From: Lepidonotus clava
Lineage: Eukaryota > Annelida > Polychaeta > Phyllodocida > Polynoidae
Direction of reading: 5' to 3'
Assembly (NCBI GenBank): GCA_936440205.1
Contig: OW387140.1
Coordinates: forward strand, 29,199,659-29,263,658
Length of the DNA stretch: 64,000 bases
Shown here: piece after piece, positions 1 to 12,181 of the stretch
How the letters are laid out: every line of letters starts with the position of its first letter
Position numbering within the stretch: the stretch's first letter is position 1
The notes under the pieces: model-generated
Told to the model about the DNA's origin: nothing
What the model saw: only the letters and a program-made list of their open reading frames with translations
The model's database searches: none
Made by a program: the position numbers and the translations under genes

Positions 1-1052
1 AGGGAGTCGCGTCTTTAGCATCATCTATCAGGTGCTACCGCCGCTAAACCGTTTCCCAGGGCCATGAAAGCCTAAGCGTTGAGCCTTGTTCCTTGTGTCC
101 GTGCTGAATATTACGACACACTTAAATCGCGAGCAGCTCTAATATAGCCACAAAGGGGAACCGCTCGCTGTTTTCCACAGATTAATTAATCATGGTCCCA
201 TATAGGGTTCGCAGGAAGCCGAGATGAAAGATCAGTTTTATTCATGAGGGCATTTAATAGAGATTTCCTTTCATGCATTTTTCAATTCTTAATCCAAGCA
301 ACTTCAAAGACTATGGAAATACCTTTTCAAATGACTCGGCCGTGAATGTCATTCCTTCGCCTCATTGCCTATTGTTCAATTGCGTTCTGTGTAATTGATA
401 TTCAAGAACTATGAAAGACATTATCTAAGCGGCGACAATTTCTATGTTTTTGGTCCTCTTGAAGCGGCCGACAAACTTTGCTGAGGACGGTAATTATTAC
501 ACCTTCAGAACGAGAGAAGTTATCATTGCCCCCCCCCCTGCTCTTTTCCAATCTATCAAGCATATACATTGACTTAATGGTCTTTGATCTCAGGTTGAGC
601 ATTAAGATCAAAGAGGCCGCCAGGTGGGATCCCCAGGTGAGCAGTGACTGATTAGAGACCACTGCATGGGTACTGTTCAGGAGTCAGTGAACCATGAAAT
701 AGTCCTCCACGCCACCGTGACCACGCTAAAGAAACTGTCACCATACACTACCTGTCAATCTTCTCGGGCCGAGACTCACAAACACAGTAAGTTAACAGCC
801 GTGGTTCCCCACATCTTCTATCTGGCCGTTTTAACCAGGTTGTTAATCCGTTAAATCGCCTGGTATAAAATAAAGTGACCAGTCCCTGGGTGCCTCAGGG
901 CCTGGTAGGTTGACCAAAGGCCCGCTGACCTGGAACCCATGCAGCCTCCCCCTGCTGGGACCTTCCCTCCGGAAATACCTGCGTCCCCCAGGAGGGCATA
1001 GCCTCAATTATCGCCCACTGGGGCAGGTGGGTCCCGGGACGCCACCACTTAC

Positions 1053-1083
1053 CTGTGGACGCCACAGACAGGTGTCTCCACAC
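1053..1083 (-). other. Possible 31-nt minus-strand microexon
   Basis: On the minus strand a TTAAC branchpoint-like motif and a TC-rich tract end in CACCACAG (complement just above 1083). Then come 31 nt ending CCACAG, followed by a perfect donor GTAAGTGG (complement of 1045-1052). The segment overlaps an 8-bp-arm palindrome and a group of CAGGTG words, so the splice-site resemblance may be a by-product of those. No reading frame supports it. Confidence 0.15.
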
Positions 1084-1087
1084 CTGT
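1068..1087. repeat. Palindrome of two divergent AGGTGT half-sites
   Basis: ACAGGTGT at 1068-1075, a 4-nt spacer CTCC, then ACACCTGT at 1080-1087: perfect 8-bp arms. Each arm is both a Snail/E-protein-type E-box (CAGGTG) and a T-box-type half-site (AGGTGT). It could be a paired binding site or a small RNA hairpin. Confidence 0.6.
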
Positions 1088-1970
1088 GGTGAAGACTGAT
1101 GAAGACGTTAACCGTGTACTTATGGCTTTCTGGCCTATTTAGAGAAACGTTATTCACTGCATTCGCTCCCATATTTTTTTCACTATGAAATATGTCAATA
1201 CATTTTGTTGTTTATGGGTGCTCGGAATCTATTTCTCGTATATATATTTTTACTATATTCTATAATAAAGATTGAAAATGAAAGCAAGACTTTGTAAACT
1301 CTAAAGTGTTCCTCCTTGCAGGCTAGCTCTTAAACTTCCTTCCACTGCAATATCAACATTCAAGTAAGTAAGAACGATCATATTAAATATAGATTGTATG
1401 ACAGAGCTAAGCGTCACATATAAAATTCTGTGGAAGCAATGACAGTAATTGTCATGGATCAGTTCCACATGAAGCGATTACAATATAGAAATGTCATAAA
1501 GGCATATACATATACATAAGTATTTAGTTACACCGCGAGGCAGTACAAATCTCGACACGATATACGACTCAGACTATTTCCACACCACCTCTCCATGTTC
1601 CCTTTGCACACACATACAGGTGACACTCATTTTTCTCCCCCTATTGCTCATACTAAATCTGTGTACATGTATATCAAAGTGTTGCTCAGGTTATTGTGTA
1701 GGAACGTACACGTATGAGCAGTAGTCAACAGAACGTGCTATGACCTAGAACAAAGAGGAATAAACATCAAACACACAACACCGTCTTTGATCTTTTAGTA
1801 TTAAAAAGAGAATGACGTACAGAGATATTCAGTTTCAAAACGGAAGTTTAGAGGCTTTCCTGGATTTAATCCCATCATGTGGATAGCTTGGATAACTGAC
1901 AGCGCTGAATACTGCCTGGATATGATTTTTTTGCGACCTTAATGGAGCCATGCATATAATAGATTGTAAT

Positions 1971-2180
1971 CTTTTCTGTCTGACGTGACTTAGCACTTTT
2001 GTCAAAGTAGCCGGTTTCCTAACTGTCAAATGGTAGTAATACGGGATTTGTTTTTGCTGTGATACAGTATCCTACTATCCTTTTCTGTCTGACGTGACTA
2101 AGCACGTTTGTCTAAGTAGCCAGTTTCCCCACTGTCAAATGGTAGTAATACGGGACTTGCGTTTGATGTGATACAGTATC
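1971..2180 (+). repeat. 109-bp tandem duplication
   Basis: Two head-to-tail copies start at 1971 and 2080, both beginning CTTTTCTGTCTGACGTGACT and ending GATACAGTATC. They differ at scattered positions, including the number of T's and a few substitutions. A short extra piece of the unit end (GCTGTGATACAGTA) follows at 2185-2198. Each copy carries a half-CRE (TGACGTGA). The event is old but not ancient. Confidence 0.85.
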
Positions 2181-2198
2181 TCTATGCTGTGATACAGT

Positions 2199-5100
2199 AG
2201 GCCTATCTTACTGCAACCCCCCAACAACCAGCGAGCATTCCCTTTACCAATGCCGGCTCCTCGTTATGTTGTTGTAGGGGTGCGGGAGACGTACACCCCG
2301 GTCTGACATGCCCACAGAGCAGGAGGTTAGGTGTTCCCGACTGGCAGGGCATGATGGTACCCCGCCTACTTCCTGCCAGACACAGTGTAAACCGCCCTCA
2401 CACCGGGGAACAGCGCCGACTGCCAGGTGTTCGCCCCCCCCCTACTGACCCTGCACTGACCTGCCCTGCTTCTACTGCCCCCTGCCCTGGTTACCCTGCC
2501 CCCCTGCTCTCTTAAAGGATCCCCAAGTATAAGGCTTAAGGTATAGAATACTCTAAGTCGGCACACCGACCCGTCTATGTTCCTTTGATAACCTGATATG
2601 GTTAAAGTATTGGCTGCTCCCTGAGGCAGTTCCTTTTAGTAGCTTGCGTTGTCAGTTGTTTGATAAGTAAATATGCTAATTTAGTTTTTAAGTTGTTTAT
2701 GATCTATTCACTTTATTGTGGTTGTGGCTTTAAGATTTTGTCATATTTGCTATAGTTGACTATGAACAGTCTAATGATATTCCTAAGATGTATTCCAGAT
2801 TTGGAAAACAAAATTCCGAAGCTCAAATTCCGAAGATCACTTCCTGAAAGATTTTCGAGCAATGGGTACCGTATATAATGTAGCCACACGAAAAGATAAA
2901 TACGGTATTACCTACATTCGGGGTCACGAATGAATGTTTTCATATCTCACACATTGGAAATTCCATATAGAAACCCCAATATAAGAATTCAAGGTGGATG
3001 TTTAATAGCCACTCACAAAGTTTACATCACCTGCTTAAAACGGAAAGAAGTTGTAAAGAAGAAAATAATAATTGCTGTCCGCATGGTCTGTATACAATCC
3101 AGGCCTTTTTGTGAATCCCTGACAACGTCTTTGGTTACTCGAAGCTCCTTTTTCCACTGTAATTTGTCGCGGCATACAAAGCAAGCGTGGTATTCTGTCT
3201 GGCCCCACGTGTGCTAAACTGTTAGCTTTTGGTCTTTTTAGGTAAACAGGCTTTGGGCCAGTAAGCCAGCCTCAAAGCTTCCCACTGACAGCTTTTGGTG
3301 CTTTTTACCTACACTTTTTCCTCCCTCCAGGTGCACAGAGCACCTTTATGGTGTTTTCTCCAGGTGCGACATCATTATCACATTGGACCTTTTAACCTGT
3401 TTTTTTTTTATATTGTGTAACCTTAACGGACGTCCCTAACGCTTCTCTCAACACTAACGTCTCTTTCACTTACACGGGGTATCATTTCGGAATACACGTA
3501 TCTGTGTCCATTTTCCTTCGCAATTAATGAAATAATCGTTTTTGGTAACAGATGCATCTCTTTTACAGTTACTTTAAAAAAAAAATCACAATAATGGTAC
3601 TCACTTAAAGATGTGAAGGCGTTCCGACATCCCATTATATAAACAAAATGTCTGCTTAGTTAGTTGAGAACGACAGGAGTTATAATTGCAGTAACAGTAT
3701 CGAACGCCATTAGATTATTTTACCCTTGTGTGACTTCATGGGATGACATGTCTGGTAGTCGTAGACTGCAGCCTGGTAAGCCGACTCGGCTACTTTTCAA
3801 GCCTTAAAGTAGCAAATACTTCCCAAAGCCGGCTCTGTTATATACATAGATGCCGACAATAAATTGTATGATATTACATGGCTAAGTTCAACTTACTGTG
3901 CGACCTTCCCCCCGACATATATCAGATCCAAGATGTAATAAATCTCGCATGATCTGATACACCCGACACTTTTCGATTTAAACGACAGTATACTTCCCTT
4001 AAGATCATAATCCAGAGTTTATGGGCTATCTTATGGGCTTTAACATTTCATATTATTCATTGTTTACTGAAAATATTGTGCTCACAAACGATTGCCAAGG
4101 CATTCTAAACTATAGACAATATATCAGAGAAACAGATTTGTACCTAATTCGATCCGGGAAACCAAAAAACTAATTCATTTTTTACTTTAAGGAGAAAATT
4201 AACAAAATACTCTTGGCAATATGAATTAGGAAAGACCTCTATACTTCAAAGGAATGTGACATTAAACAAAACAACAACAACAAACCCATAGGAAACAGGA
4301 TTCACCGTTGCCCTTTGAAATTGAGGTTTAGGTTAGTCTGGCTGTAAAGTGTAAGTTCTTACAACATATTTGAATCAAATTTCTATGAGTCTATATTTGT
4401 CTTTTTTTCTGTAACCTTAATCCTATACCCTGTCATTCTAAACCCGTTAGGGGCAGCCAAAAGAGCACACAGTCTACCTGTTGGACAAAAAGATAAGTCG
4501 ATCAGGCATGCACCACCACACTTCTCTCACAATATGCATGGGGCATCATTCTTTAAGTACCCACTCTATGTGACGGGTTTACAAAAAACACACCGCACTT
4601 CATCGTAAACACCGGGCGCTGAGTTTAAAGGTTTGAGACAGGGCAATTATTCAATAGGGGTGAAGCATAGAAATGGCATAAGCAAAAAAATTCTTTATGT
4701 TTTTTGTCAGTATTTGATGCTCATTACAGTAATTAGGGAGAACAGGAATCCCTGTCGGAGAGATCGTATAACCCACGGTGACATACGTAATTGTATGATG
4801 TGGGGACTAGCTGAGGGACGGCTGGGAGCATTGGTCCGGCGAGATAGTGTCATCAACTCAAATACAGCGTGTATTGCATAAATCCCTCCAAACCTATTTC
4901 AAGCATAAAATCTGCAATTCTGACACAGGTATACACATTGCAGCGAGTGCTTAATTCGCCACACAAACGTTCCCTATCATTACGCATCTATTCTATTCAC
5001 GAACCTCTGGCAACCAGCAACCCATACAAGCAAGCCCCGAATAACAAACACTGCAAAAGGTACTTCTCTTCAAAGCTACCCGTGAAATCAGCCTTTATTT

Positions 5101-5736
5101 TGAAGTCACTTTTTGTGCACTCTTCAAAATACAAAGCTCCCCTTTAAAGACCGAACCAGGGGCGTGCCAAAGTGGCCATGTGGCCGACCCTGATTCCATC
5201 TCGTACTTTTTTTCCGTGAAGATTGTTTTTTCGTTTTTTCTTATTCAAGTTGGCCTTACAAAAAAGCTTACTGTAAAGGGCTCACATTGCCCAACTAGCA
5301 GGGTCAGCTGTCAGGAGGAAGTAGCAGTGATTTCATTGACACTAGAGTACGAGAGGTGTGACTGGTGTGAGGGGTCATATTAATATTACGTCCACCATGG
5401 TTACGTCACTTACACGACCTCACCTGAGTGGGTCAGTGAGACGCCGCTGACCACTGAAAGCTGCTGAAGGGGTTGAGGTCAAGCCATGGGAAAGATACCT
5501 GAGGTTATGTCCCTCCTCCAGGGTTAGACCTAAGGCCCTGTAGGAGTCCTTATGTGTGAAAAAGTTTGGAGGCACGGCCTAGCACCTGGATGGTTTCATT
5601 TGTGAGCACTAGTTTAGTACAGTCTAATTTTAGGATTAATTCTTGCATTTTAAACAAATTTAATGCATAACAAGAAGCCTGCCATCATATATTTCATATA
5701 TGCTTGCCATCGTGGTCCCAGGTTTAAATAGAAACG
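2199..5736. other. Noncoding; GC patches at 2.2-2.5 and 5.4-5.5 kb
   Basis: No gene is seen. Near 3210-3310 a short phrase (AGCTTTTGGT plus a T run and a splice-like ACCTA/AGGTA) occurs twice. The patch at 5395-5530 has several TGACC and CACCTG words. The rest is AT-rich without structure I can name. Confidence 0.5.
2446..2462 (-). promoter_or_regulatory. DR5 nuclear-receptor site (RARE-like)
   Basis: TGACCC, five bases, TGACCT; on the minus strand AGGTCA-N5-GGGTCA. A direct repeat of RGGTCA with 5-bp spacing is the classic retinoic acid receptor/RXR element. It lies in a GC-rich patch at 2210-2510 that also has a C9 run. The same half-site pair and spacing recur at 30272-30288. Confidence 0.35.
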
Positions 5737-5737
5737 T

Positions 5738-6232
5738 ATTGACAGTGTGACGCCTATGTTTTAACATTGAATGGGAATTATTCAGACACTGACAGTGACT
5801 TAGGCCTAGACATATTAGAACTCAGATGTAATATTTTGATGGTAGGTCGGAAAAAATGACACTATAGTGACAATTTCACCAATAATTTAATCTTTGAGTC
5901 TGTGCAGAAATTCAGGCGTGGGGAGGAGGACTCCTCTGCATCGACCCGGCGGGCCCGGCGAGGAGAAGACTGTCAGTCTGCTTACCGTGTCAAGGCTGAA
6001 GCCTCCTTGTGTCCGATCGATCCAATGTCTTTGCATTCGATATGAACGCATGTTTCTGGCCATTTCATGCGTTAGTATGCGTAGATTCTCCATAATTGAA
6101 CGTGTAGAACTTGATTAAATCCAGATATTCAGGCGTGGGGAGGAGGACTACCCCGTATCGACCCGGCGGGCCGGGGAGGAGAAGACTGTCAGTCCTAGTG
6201 TCATCTCTTCGCCTCCGCGAGTCCGACCCGCA
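5738..6232 (+). repeat. Composite dispersed repeat, locus 1 (B-A-C-C)
   Basis: Block B (5738-5820; ATTGACAGTGTGACGCC start) and block A (5832-5903; ATTTTGATGGTAGGTC start, AATCTTTG end) are followed by two tandem copies of a roughly 217-bp block C starting at 5911 and 6128 (TTCAGGCGTGGGGAGGAGGA). Blocks A and B recur at 23013-23268, and C-like sequence, including GTCCGA-N-GATCCAAT, recurs at 23650-23945 in the same order. I do not recognise the family. Tandem promoter monomers of a retroelement, or a duplicated host segment, are both possible. Confidence 0.7.
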
Positions 6233-6379
6233 GCATTTTCTTGATCACAAAGTTAAATCCATATTTGATTAAAAATAATCGATGCGATGCTAATATAGAG
6301 GTCCACAGCTGTCCTCCGGTACAATGTTTTCGTATGGGAAGGACGATTTCGTGTCTAAATACGGGTGCATAGGTCGGGG

Positions 6380-6625
6380 TCAACATGGCGGCCGGGTTCT
6401 TCTTCATCCTGCTCAAAGCCCGCGGATATCACGTGGTACAAAAGGAGCACGCTGATTGGTCGACCGCCCCGACGGCCATATGTTAATGAGATGTCACGTG
6501 ATCGAGAGGAGGGCGCTGATTGGTCGACGCCTAATTAAATATTCACAAGTTCAAGGCCGAAAGTCACGTGATCGAATGAAGAACGCTGATTGGTCGACGG
6601 GCCAAGCCTCCTCTTCCCGCCGACC
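6380..6625. promoter_or_regulatory. Promoter-like CpG patch with three E-box/CCAAT modules
   Basis: Three modules (6429-6465, 6494-6529, 6564-6600) each have CACGTG followed 24-25 bp later by an inverted CCAAT box inside GCTGATTGGTCGAC. CACGTG binds USF/MITF/Myc-type bHLH proteins and CCAAT binds NF-Y. A YY1-like AACATGGCGGCC flanks one side (6382-6393) and an E2F-like TTCCCGCC the other (6614-6621). Good first-exon donors are not obvious on the minus strand; on the plus strand TAG/GTAAGA occurs at 6841. Direction is unclear and it may be bidirectional. No first exon can be assigned. Confidence 0.5.
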
Positions 6626-8690
6626 CGAGAGGCTGGCAGGCGCTTTTCTGTAAAATCGGACTCAGAAATATGGCCCGAAAACGTATTAATACTGAATATA
6701 TCATTCCAGTATGCTAAACGGGAAAGGTTCAGATGTTTTCTGATATCCTGATATTATTTTCTAGCCTGTAAGTCATTGAACTTTACCTCCGAAACTGGTG
6801 ACCAAATGGCGTGTTTGAGGCATTTTTCGTAGTGAATGTAGGTAAGAAAAGATGGCGACAACGCGTCATAACTCACGGTCTTAGCAAGGCCTAGAATTCG
6901 TGGCCTTGGGGCCCACGAATAACAAATACATGTATGTAAACTCAAACATCTTATTCGTATGGTACAGGTACTCAGAAGCAGCACGAATTATAAATATAGA
7001 CATGCCATGCTACATAATTCGTGGAAAGTATATAGACAGAAGCTTCAATTAGTGTGTTCAACGTCATGAGGTAGATCTGGGGAGCTTGGGTGGGCGTGTC
7101 CGGTGTCAGGTCAGGTGACGTAAGGGGAGACCCCCAGCGGACATCAGGACGCATTTAGTGTTGTGACACCTGAGTTGAGGGGTCGGGTGGGAGCAGGAGG
7201 GGGCAGGTGGGAGGGGCGGACGGGAGCTCCCACCACCTGGACCAGTAACTCTGATTGGTTTTCTTTGTCTTCAACCAAATCGACTTCCACTACATGCGAC
7301 CTTAAGCTACAGACCACCAGCTGTAAATCATATTTCTTTTATATCAATTGGGTTTGTAGGAACCCGTTATGTGTTGACATGCACTTCAATGTCGAACTGA
7401 ATTAAATATGATATTATTTTATTGGATAGGTTTGAGTCTGATGGATGGCTGGAAAGAGATTGCCTGAAAAGGAGAGTAATTTGCGAACGACGATTTAAAC
7501 TATAAAACTCCCCACTGAACTGCTTAGATGCAAAGTGGTTCTCAATAATCCCTCGGCTACAGAGAATTAACAGCAGATTTAGTGGATATTACTGTGAATT
7601 CAGAGTGATTTTCAGATCCAGAAAGGATCGTATTCATATCCATTTCAGTCGTCTTTCTTGACATTAGAGTAAGCTTTCAAGGAAAGGAATGGGAACTGTA
7701 GGCTTGAGTATCAGCCAAAACTATAAGGACGGCATGCAACCTCTTAGAGCGGAGCAGGCTTATAGAAGACTATTTCTACAGGTCTTTTCATACTTCCCAA
7801 CGTCGTCATTCATTTCCCATGAATATAAAGGCCAGGGCCTGAGTCCTTTCCCAAATGAGCCTTTTAATTCGTTGTGCTGCAAGACACAGTTCATCATGTT
7901 TTCTGTCACGGCGTTATTGCCTTACTCATAACAAATACGTCCGTTGCATGTACACCCCCTCATGCATTAATGCCATGTGGTTTTTCACTATGCAATTACA
8001 CAATCCTCCCTTTATATAAATGAGGGAGGAGGGAGGGGCACGTACAGGCATTGTCTTTCTCAGGAGGAACATATTTTGCCCTGCGGCCTATTAAGCCCGA
8101 CGTGGCAGTTGTAAATCTAAAACACTGTGGGCCAGGTTTGGCCCCCGTCTCTCTAATTCTGTAGCCGCCCCACCATTTAATTCTATCACAAACCACTCAC
8201 GCAATCCGGCCATTACAGCATGTCTTAATCAGGCCTCTTAATAAGGCCGCCATTCAGGCCGCAGCCTTACAATGTGGCCGGACAGACTGCTGGGGAAAAT
8301 TATCCTCCATCAAACAAAACCACCCAAAGTCCTCTCACATATACGGCTAAAACGTTTGAGATCATTGTTCCGGAATTAAAAACCAACTGTGTTCATCATC
8401 AAAACTATAATATAATATTGTCTTCTTTGCTTCAGTCAACTGAGCTATTATTTTTCTCACACAATGATCATTCATTTTTAAAATCTGAGCCAACCAATCG
8501 CCTTTAAGTTTTTACTCCCATTATTTTGTCCAACTTTTCCTCGATTTTCTGATTCCTTGGGGTCGCGTAACACTTTTCCCCGTCGGCAAATTTCTCCTTT
8601 CTCCCTTTTCAATTATCCGCGCACCCCGGTTCTCGTCCCTGTGACCTTTGCCGGTCCCCCGGGGCGGCGGGCAGATTCAATTTGAGGTCC
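6626..8690. other. Noncoding; E-box-rich patch at 7.06-7.25 kb
   Basis: No gene is seen. A plus-strand splice-donor-like TAG/GTAAGA lies at 6841. The patch at 7080-7240 carries several CAGGTG/CACCTG words. A small fold (CCTCCC, TTTATATAAA, GGGAGG) lies near 8005-8030. Confidence 0.5.
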
Positions 8691-8703
8691 CCTGACCGAT
8701 GGG

Positions 8704-8713
8704 GGCGCCACCT
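8704..8713 (-). promoter_or_regulatory. CTCF-like core
   Basis: GGCGCCACCT on the plus strand, AGGTGGCGCC on the minus strand. This matches the core of the CTCF motif as known from flies and vertebrates. The 5' part of the long vertebrate motif is not matched. It lies in a GC-rich stretch (8560-8750). Confidence 0.3.
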
Positions 8714-9567
8714 GAAGCTGGTTAATATAGAAGAACCAGGTGTGCGGAGGCAGGGGTTCCTCTTATTTTCCTGCAGTCATCAAATATCAAATAAGAAAAC
8801 CCAGCATCGTGCCTGCCGTCATCCCCGCCTTTATCTTCCAAAATAATAGCCATCAGCGAATATGAATAAATTTCATACTTTTAAAAAACTTCTTGGGGGA
8901 AAGAGTAAATGGCAGGTGGATATGGTTACTGTTACACAAACAGAGCTGTTAAATTTTCTTTCCATAATATATACTTCTTGTTGAATTAAGACAATCTTTC
9001 TATATCGGATGTACTGGTGTTATTTAGAAACAGCCCTTCTCGTTCAAAATGTATATTTTCCAGAGGATGAGATCCTCATTCTAACCTACACACTCCCTCG
9101 GCAGATACCGTTCTTGGGTAAACCTAGGAAGGTTTTGGTCTTAATGTTCAAAGCCCTAGGATAGCTTTGAAAAATCTAAAATATCGAGTAGCTGCAAAAA
9201 CATATCTTTTCTAGCTTCACGACAGCTATATTTCCTTCGTTAATAAAACTCTACCTAGTTTCCCTATTATAGACAGTTTGGTGTAATCCAAACGGTATTA
9301 TTTACATACTCTTTTATCAATGCTGACATTTATTATTGGTCTAATGTAGGCACGACAGGGCGCTACTGTATCCTAAACTCTCTCGGGGCTTTTATGATAA
9401 ATCCACTGTCTTATTCCAATTTATATCTCAATCCAACCCTTCCCGAGCTGGCACAATACAGTAATCTATGGCGCAGGGTATATATGGGAGCTGGTTCCCT
9501 AAGGTGGCATTAACGTCTTACTAGGACCATGTCGAGGACCGCCGGAACCAGCCAACAACGCCCATTC

Positions 9568-9607
9568 TCACGTGACTGCGTTGCCTGGGCGACGACAAAA
9601 TGGCCGG
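9568..9607. promoter_or_regulatory. Promoter-like cluster: E-box, RFX-like X-box, YY1-like
   Basis: TCACGTGAC (9568-9576), an imperfect X-box GTTGCCTGGGCGAC (9580-9593) and AAAATGGCCGG (9597-9607) lie within 40 bp. E-box, RFX and YY1 sites side by side are typical of CpG-rich promoters of housekeeping and ciliary genes in animals. A TATATATG occurs about 90 bp to the left. No linked exon is seen. Confidence 0.35.
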
Positions 9608-12181
9608 ATCTCCAGACTCCATCCAGAGTTACTGAGAGTGGCTTTTTGGCTCAAATTAAAAAAGAAAAATCCCATCACTGGAAAATAGGAAAGGCTTAGT
9701 TGGTTCCCATGTCATTAACGAAATGGTCCCCAAACTGCCAATAGTAAACACATGCCAAATTATGAAGGTCACGGATGTGCAGAATACACTTGAGATCACC
9801 AGAGTTCCCCCTTTTTCATGCCCCTCTTACAATCAATACCTTCTGTCTATATGCACGTCCTTGCATTCTATACCTGCATGAACCTTTTAAGCTGGTGTTT
9901 CTCCAAAAGAAATCTCCCTCGGGTGAGATGAGGTGGGGGGGGGGGGGGGGGTTCTATTTGCTAAGTGGCCATAAAAGTTGGCCTTTGGCTGGCCATTGAC
10001 CTGGCCTGCCCTATAGTGAGGGGCGGAGGGGTTTTGTATGTCCCAGGAACAACAAGCAAAGTCTACCATCTGCTGGGGTACCAACAGATGCTTGAGACGG
10101 TCCTCACCAACATACGGATCTTTGAGGATTTCACCTGGCTCCACTCTCAGTGCTCGGCCTGTACATAGCTTCATAGGTGATCGTCTATATGTTGGTTCAT
10201 GGGCTGATTTTAGCAGTTTTGGTTAATGTATGAAACATTTGAATTCATGCAACAATAATGCTAATTAACGGAGGACGGCTAGGGTTGTGCAGCAGGAAAA
10301 GGCAGTGTTGTGTGGCGGATCAAATGTCGCATACGGGTTGGAGGGAGGGGAGGGGAGAAGAGTCACATTCAAGCGCAAAACAGATTCCCCTCTTTCCTCA
10401 GTTCAGGTCCCTACAAAAATGGGGGAGTCCTAGACCCTGGATCTACTCCTGGTGTTGTACATAAATTTAGGGCCGAGTTAGAGAAGTTATTCGATGTTCC
10501 ACCTAAACCCCTGCTGCGACTATCTATCAACTATCTATCATCTGAAAGCCTTCCTGATATGAATAATGCATGCCGAATTTCTAAAGAATTTAACCAATTT
10601 CTGGTCATAGGATATATCTTTATCCTTCAATCTATCAAAATAAATGACAAATGCAAATATCATGATCTACAAAGAAGGATGCAATCTGGATACCGTTATG
10701 GTATTCCCATGTTTAAATACCCCTCGACCCCATGTAAGACTCTTCTGTCCATTGACATTCTACCTCTCGTCTTCCTCATGCCTTGTCAAACATGCCATTG
10801 GAGAGGTTCAAGTCTGCACTGTGACCCGTCTTTTCCATTGCCAGCAGGGTACAAACACTTGAAGACAATCTCTGGTATGTTTTTGTCAGAGCAGAATACT
10901 AAGTGTATGAAGGCTTTCAACTGCGATTTAGATTTTTTTTTTACTACCGGTAGTTTGCTTTAAAGTGTGCACTCTAAAGAAAAGCAATGAGGTAGAAAAA
11001 TATATACTGAATACTGTATAGAATGCTAAAGGTCATGTCAAAACTAATCTTTCTGTCTGAAACAGTTTTGATAAAGATATCAATGTGATGCTCTTTGGTT
11101 TGAATGTAAATGTTATATTTATTCAGAACCGTGAAAGTGATATATATGACAGGAGAGCAATGGCAACACACGATTTATAGCATGCACTGGTTTTAAATAG
11201 GTGCACCCATCATAAGCTTAACAAAAACGATAAACATGTCCCATGGACTATTCATCCTTTTCTAGACATAGTATATGTTCTCTATGGGTAAAATCCAACA
11301 TTCACAGTGCCCAGCAGGATATGACAGCTCCCCGCTACCCCTCTAGAGGGGTCTGACCTTGCATTCCCTTCCCCACACCTGTACAGGTACCCCACCTGAG
11401 TGCTGGAGGAGCTGTTTGATTTGCCATACCCACAACTCACCTGCCCCAACCAGTGTGCCCTTACAAGACAAACACAAGCCGCTTCTTTTTGTCGCCTTGT
11501 GCCGCTAACCCTGTACCCTTGCACCCCTCTCACTCAGCCCCCTCTGGAGGGCTCAATGCATGCTCAAGCACGCCCTTCGTGGTTATCGTTTTCACCACCC
11601 AGTGCACACGCAGTCTCTCATCAATAAGTGCATAATCTCTGAGGCTTTGATCCACCGAATGCATAAATGAAGAAGAGGAATTTTCTTTTATCATTTTTAT
11701 GCCTCAATTGATGGCTGATGAAGTATGCCGCGGACTGACATTCCAGTCATTTCCTCAGACTTAAAGACCCACAACTGATTTACATACATTTATATACTGT
11801 AATTCGATATCTTTATATAATTCTTGTTGTTGAAAAGACATTGTGAGGAAAATGGTTTGATGTAACCAAATTAGATTTAAATTATGTTTACAAAAAGTTA
11901 CTTATCAGAACTGTCAAATTCCAGTAAAACCTGCATGCCTTAATAAATAAACGTATTATAATGCAGCTCACTTACCCCTCGATGCCTAATAACGAAATTG
12001 ATGTTTACAATGAAAGCCCTACACCATACAGGCAAACCTATGTTAACATACCAACCATTGAGAGCAGGTGCGGAGACAGGTGAGACGTGAGCTGCTCACT
12101 AGACATGCAATAAGGTTCTCCTACCTGAGCAGATGAGCCACCCCTAAGTACCACTGTAGGCCTACCGTATTGTTTAAGTGC
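9608..12181. other. Noncoding; G17 run, palindromic E-box pair
   Basis: No gene is seen. A G17 run lies at 9935-9951. A perfect 12-bp palindrome ACCTGTACAGGT lies at 11377-11388 in a GC patch (11320-11560) with further CACCTG words. A nonamer copy (GAGCTGCTC) sits at 12089-12097, 90 bp from ratchet site 1. An unusually long but unrecognised frame at 10310-10963 is listed separately. Confidence 0.5.
10310..10963 (+). other. Longest open frame, probably not coding
   Basis: A 217-codon open frame, the longest in the window. I recognise no domain, signal peptide or repeat. It runs through a change of base composition from GC-rich to AT-rich, which argues against a single coding exon. With roughly 5% stop codons per position, an open stretch this long is only moderately unlikely in 64 kb read in six frames. 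I see no clear splice sites at its edges. Confidence 0.1.

Larger units (their letters stand above)
1..1970. other. Noncoding, one GC-rich patch at 880-1095
   Basis: No gene is seen. One copy of the recurrent nonamer lies at 131-139 and a C10 run at 529-538. Two CAGGTG words occur near 623-640. The GC patch at 880-1095 holds at least four CAGGTG/CACCTG words and the palindrome at 1068-1087. From 1130 to 1970 the DNA is AT-rich and featureless to me. Confidence 0.6.

Noticed and set aside
6382-6486. Short plus-strand frame starting inside the YY1-like AACATGGCGGCC
   Set aside because: Only about 33 codons, no donor in frame, no recognisable product.
7067-7085. let-7-like start TGAGGTAG
   Set aside because: Only the first eight bases match; the rest of the mature sequence and a foldback are absent.
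8355-8375. bantam-like TGAGATCATT
   Set aside because: Match stops after ten bases and no precursor fold is seen.
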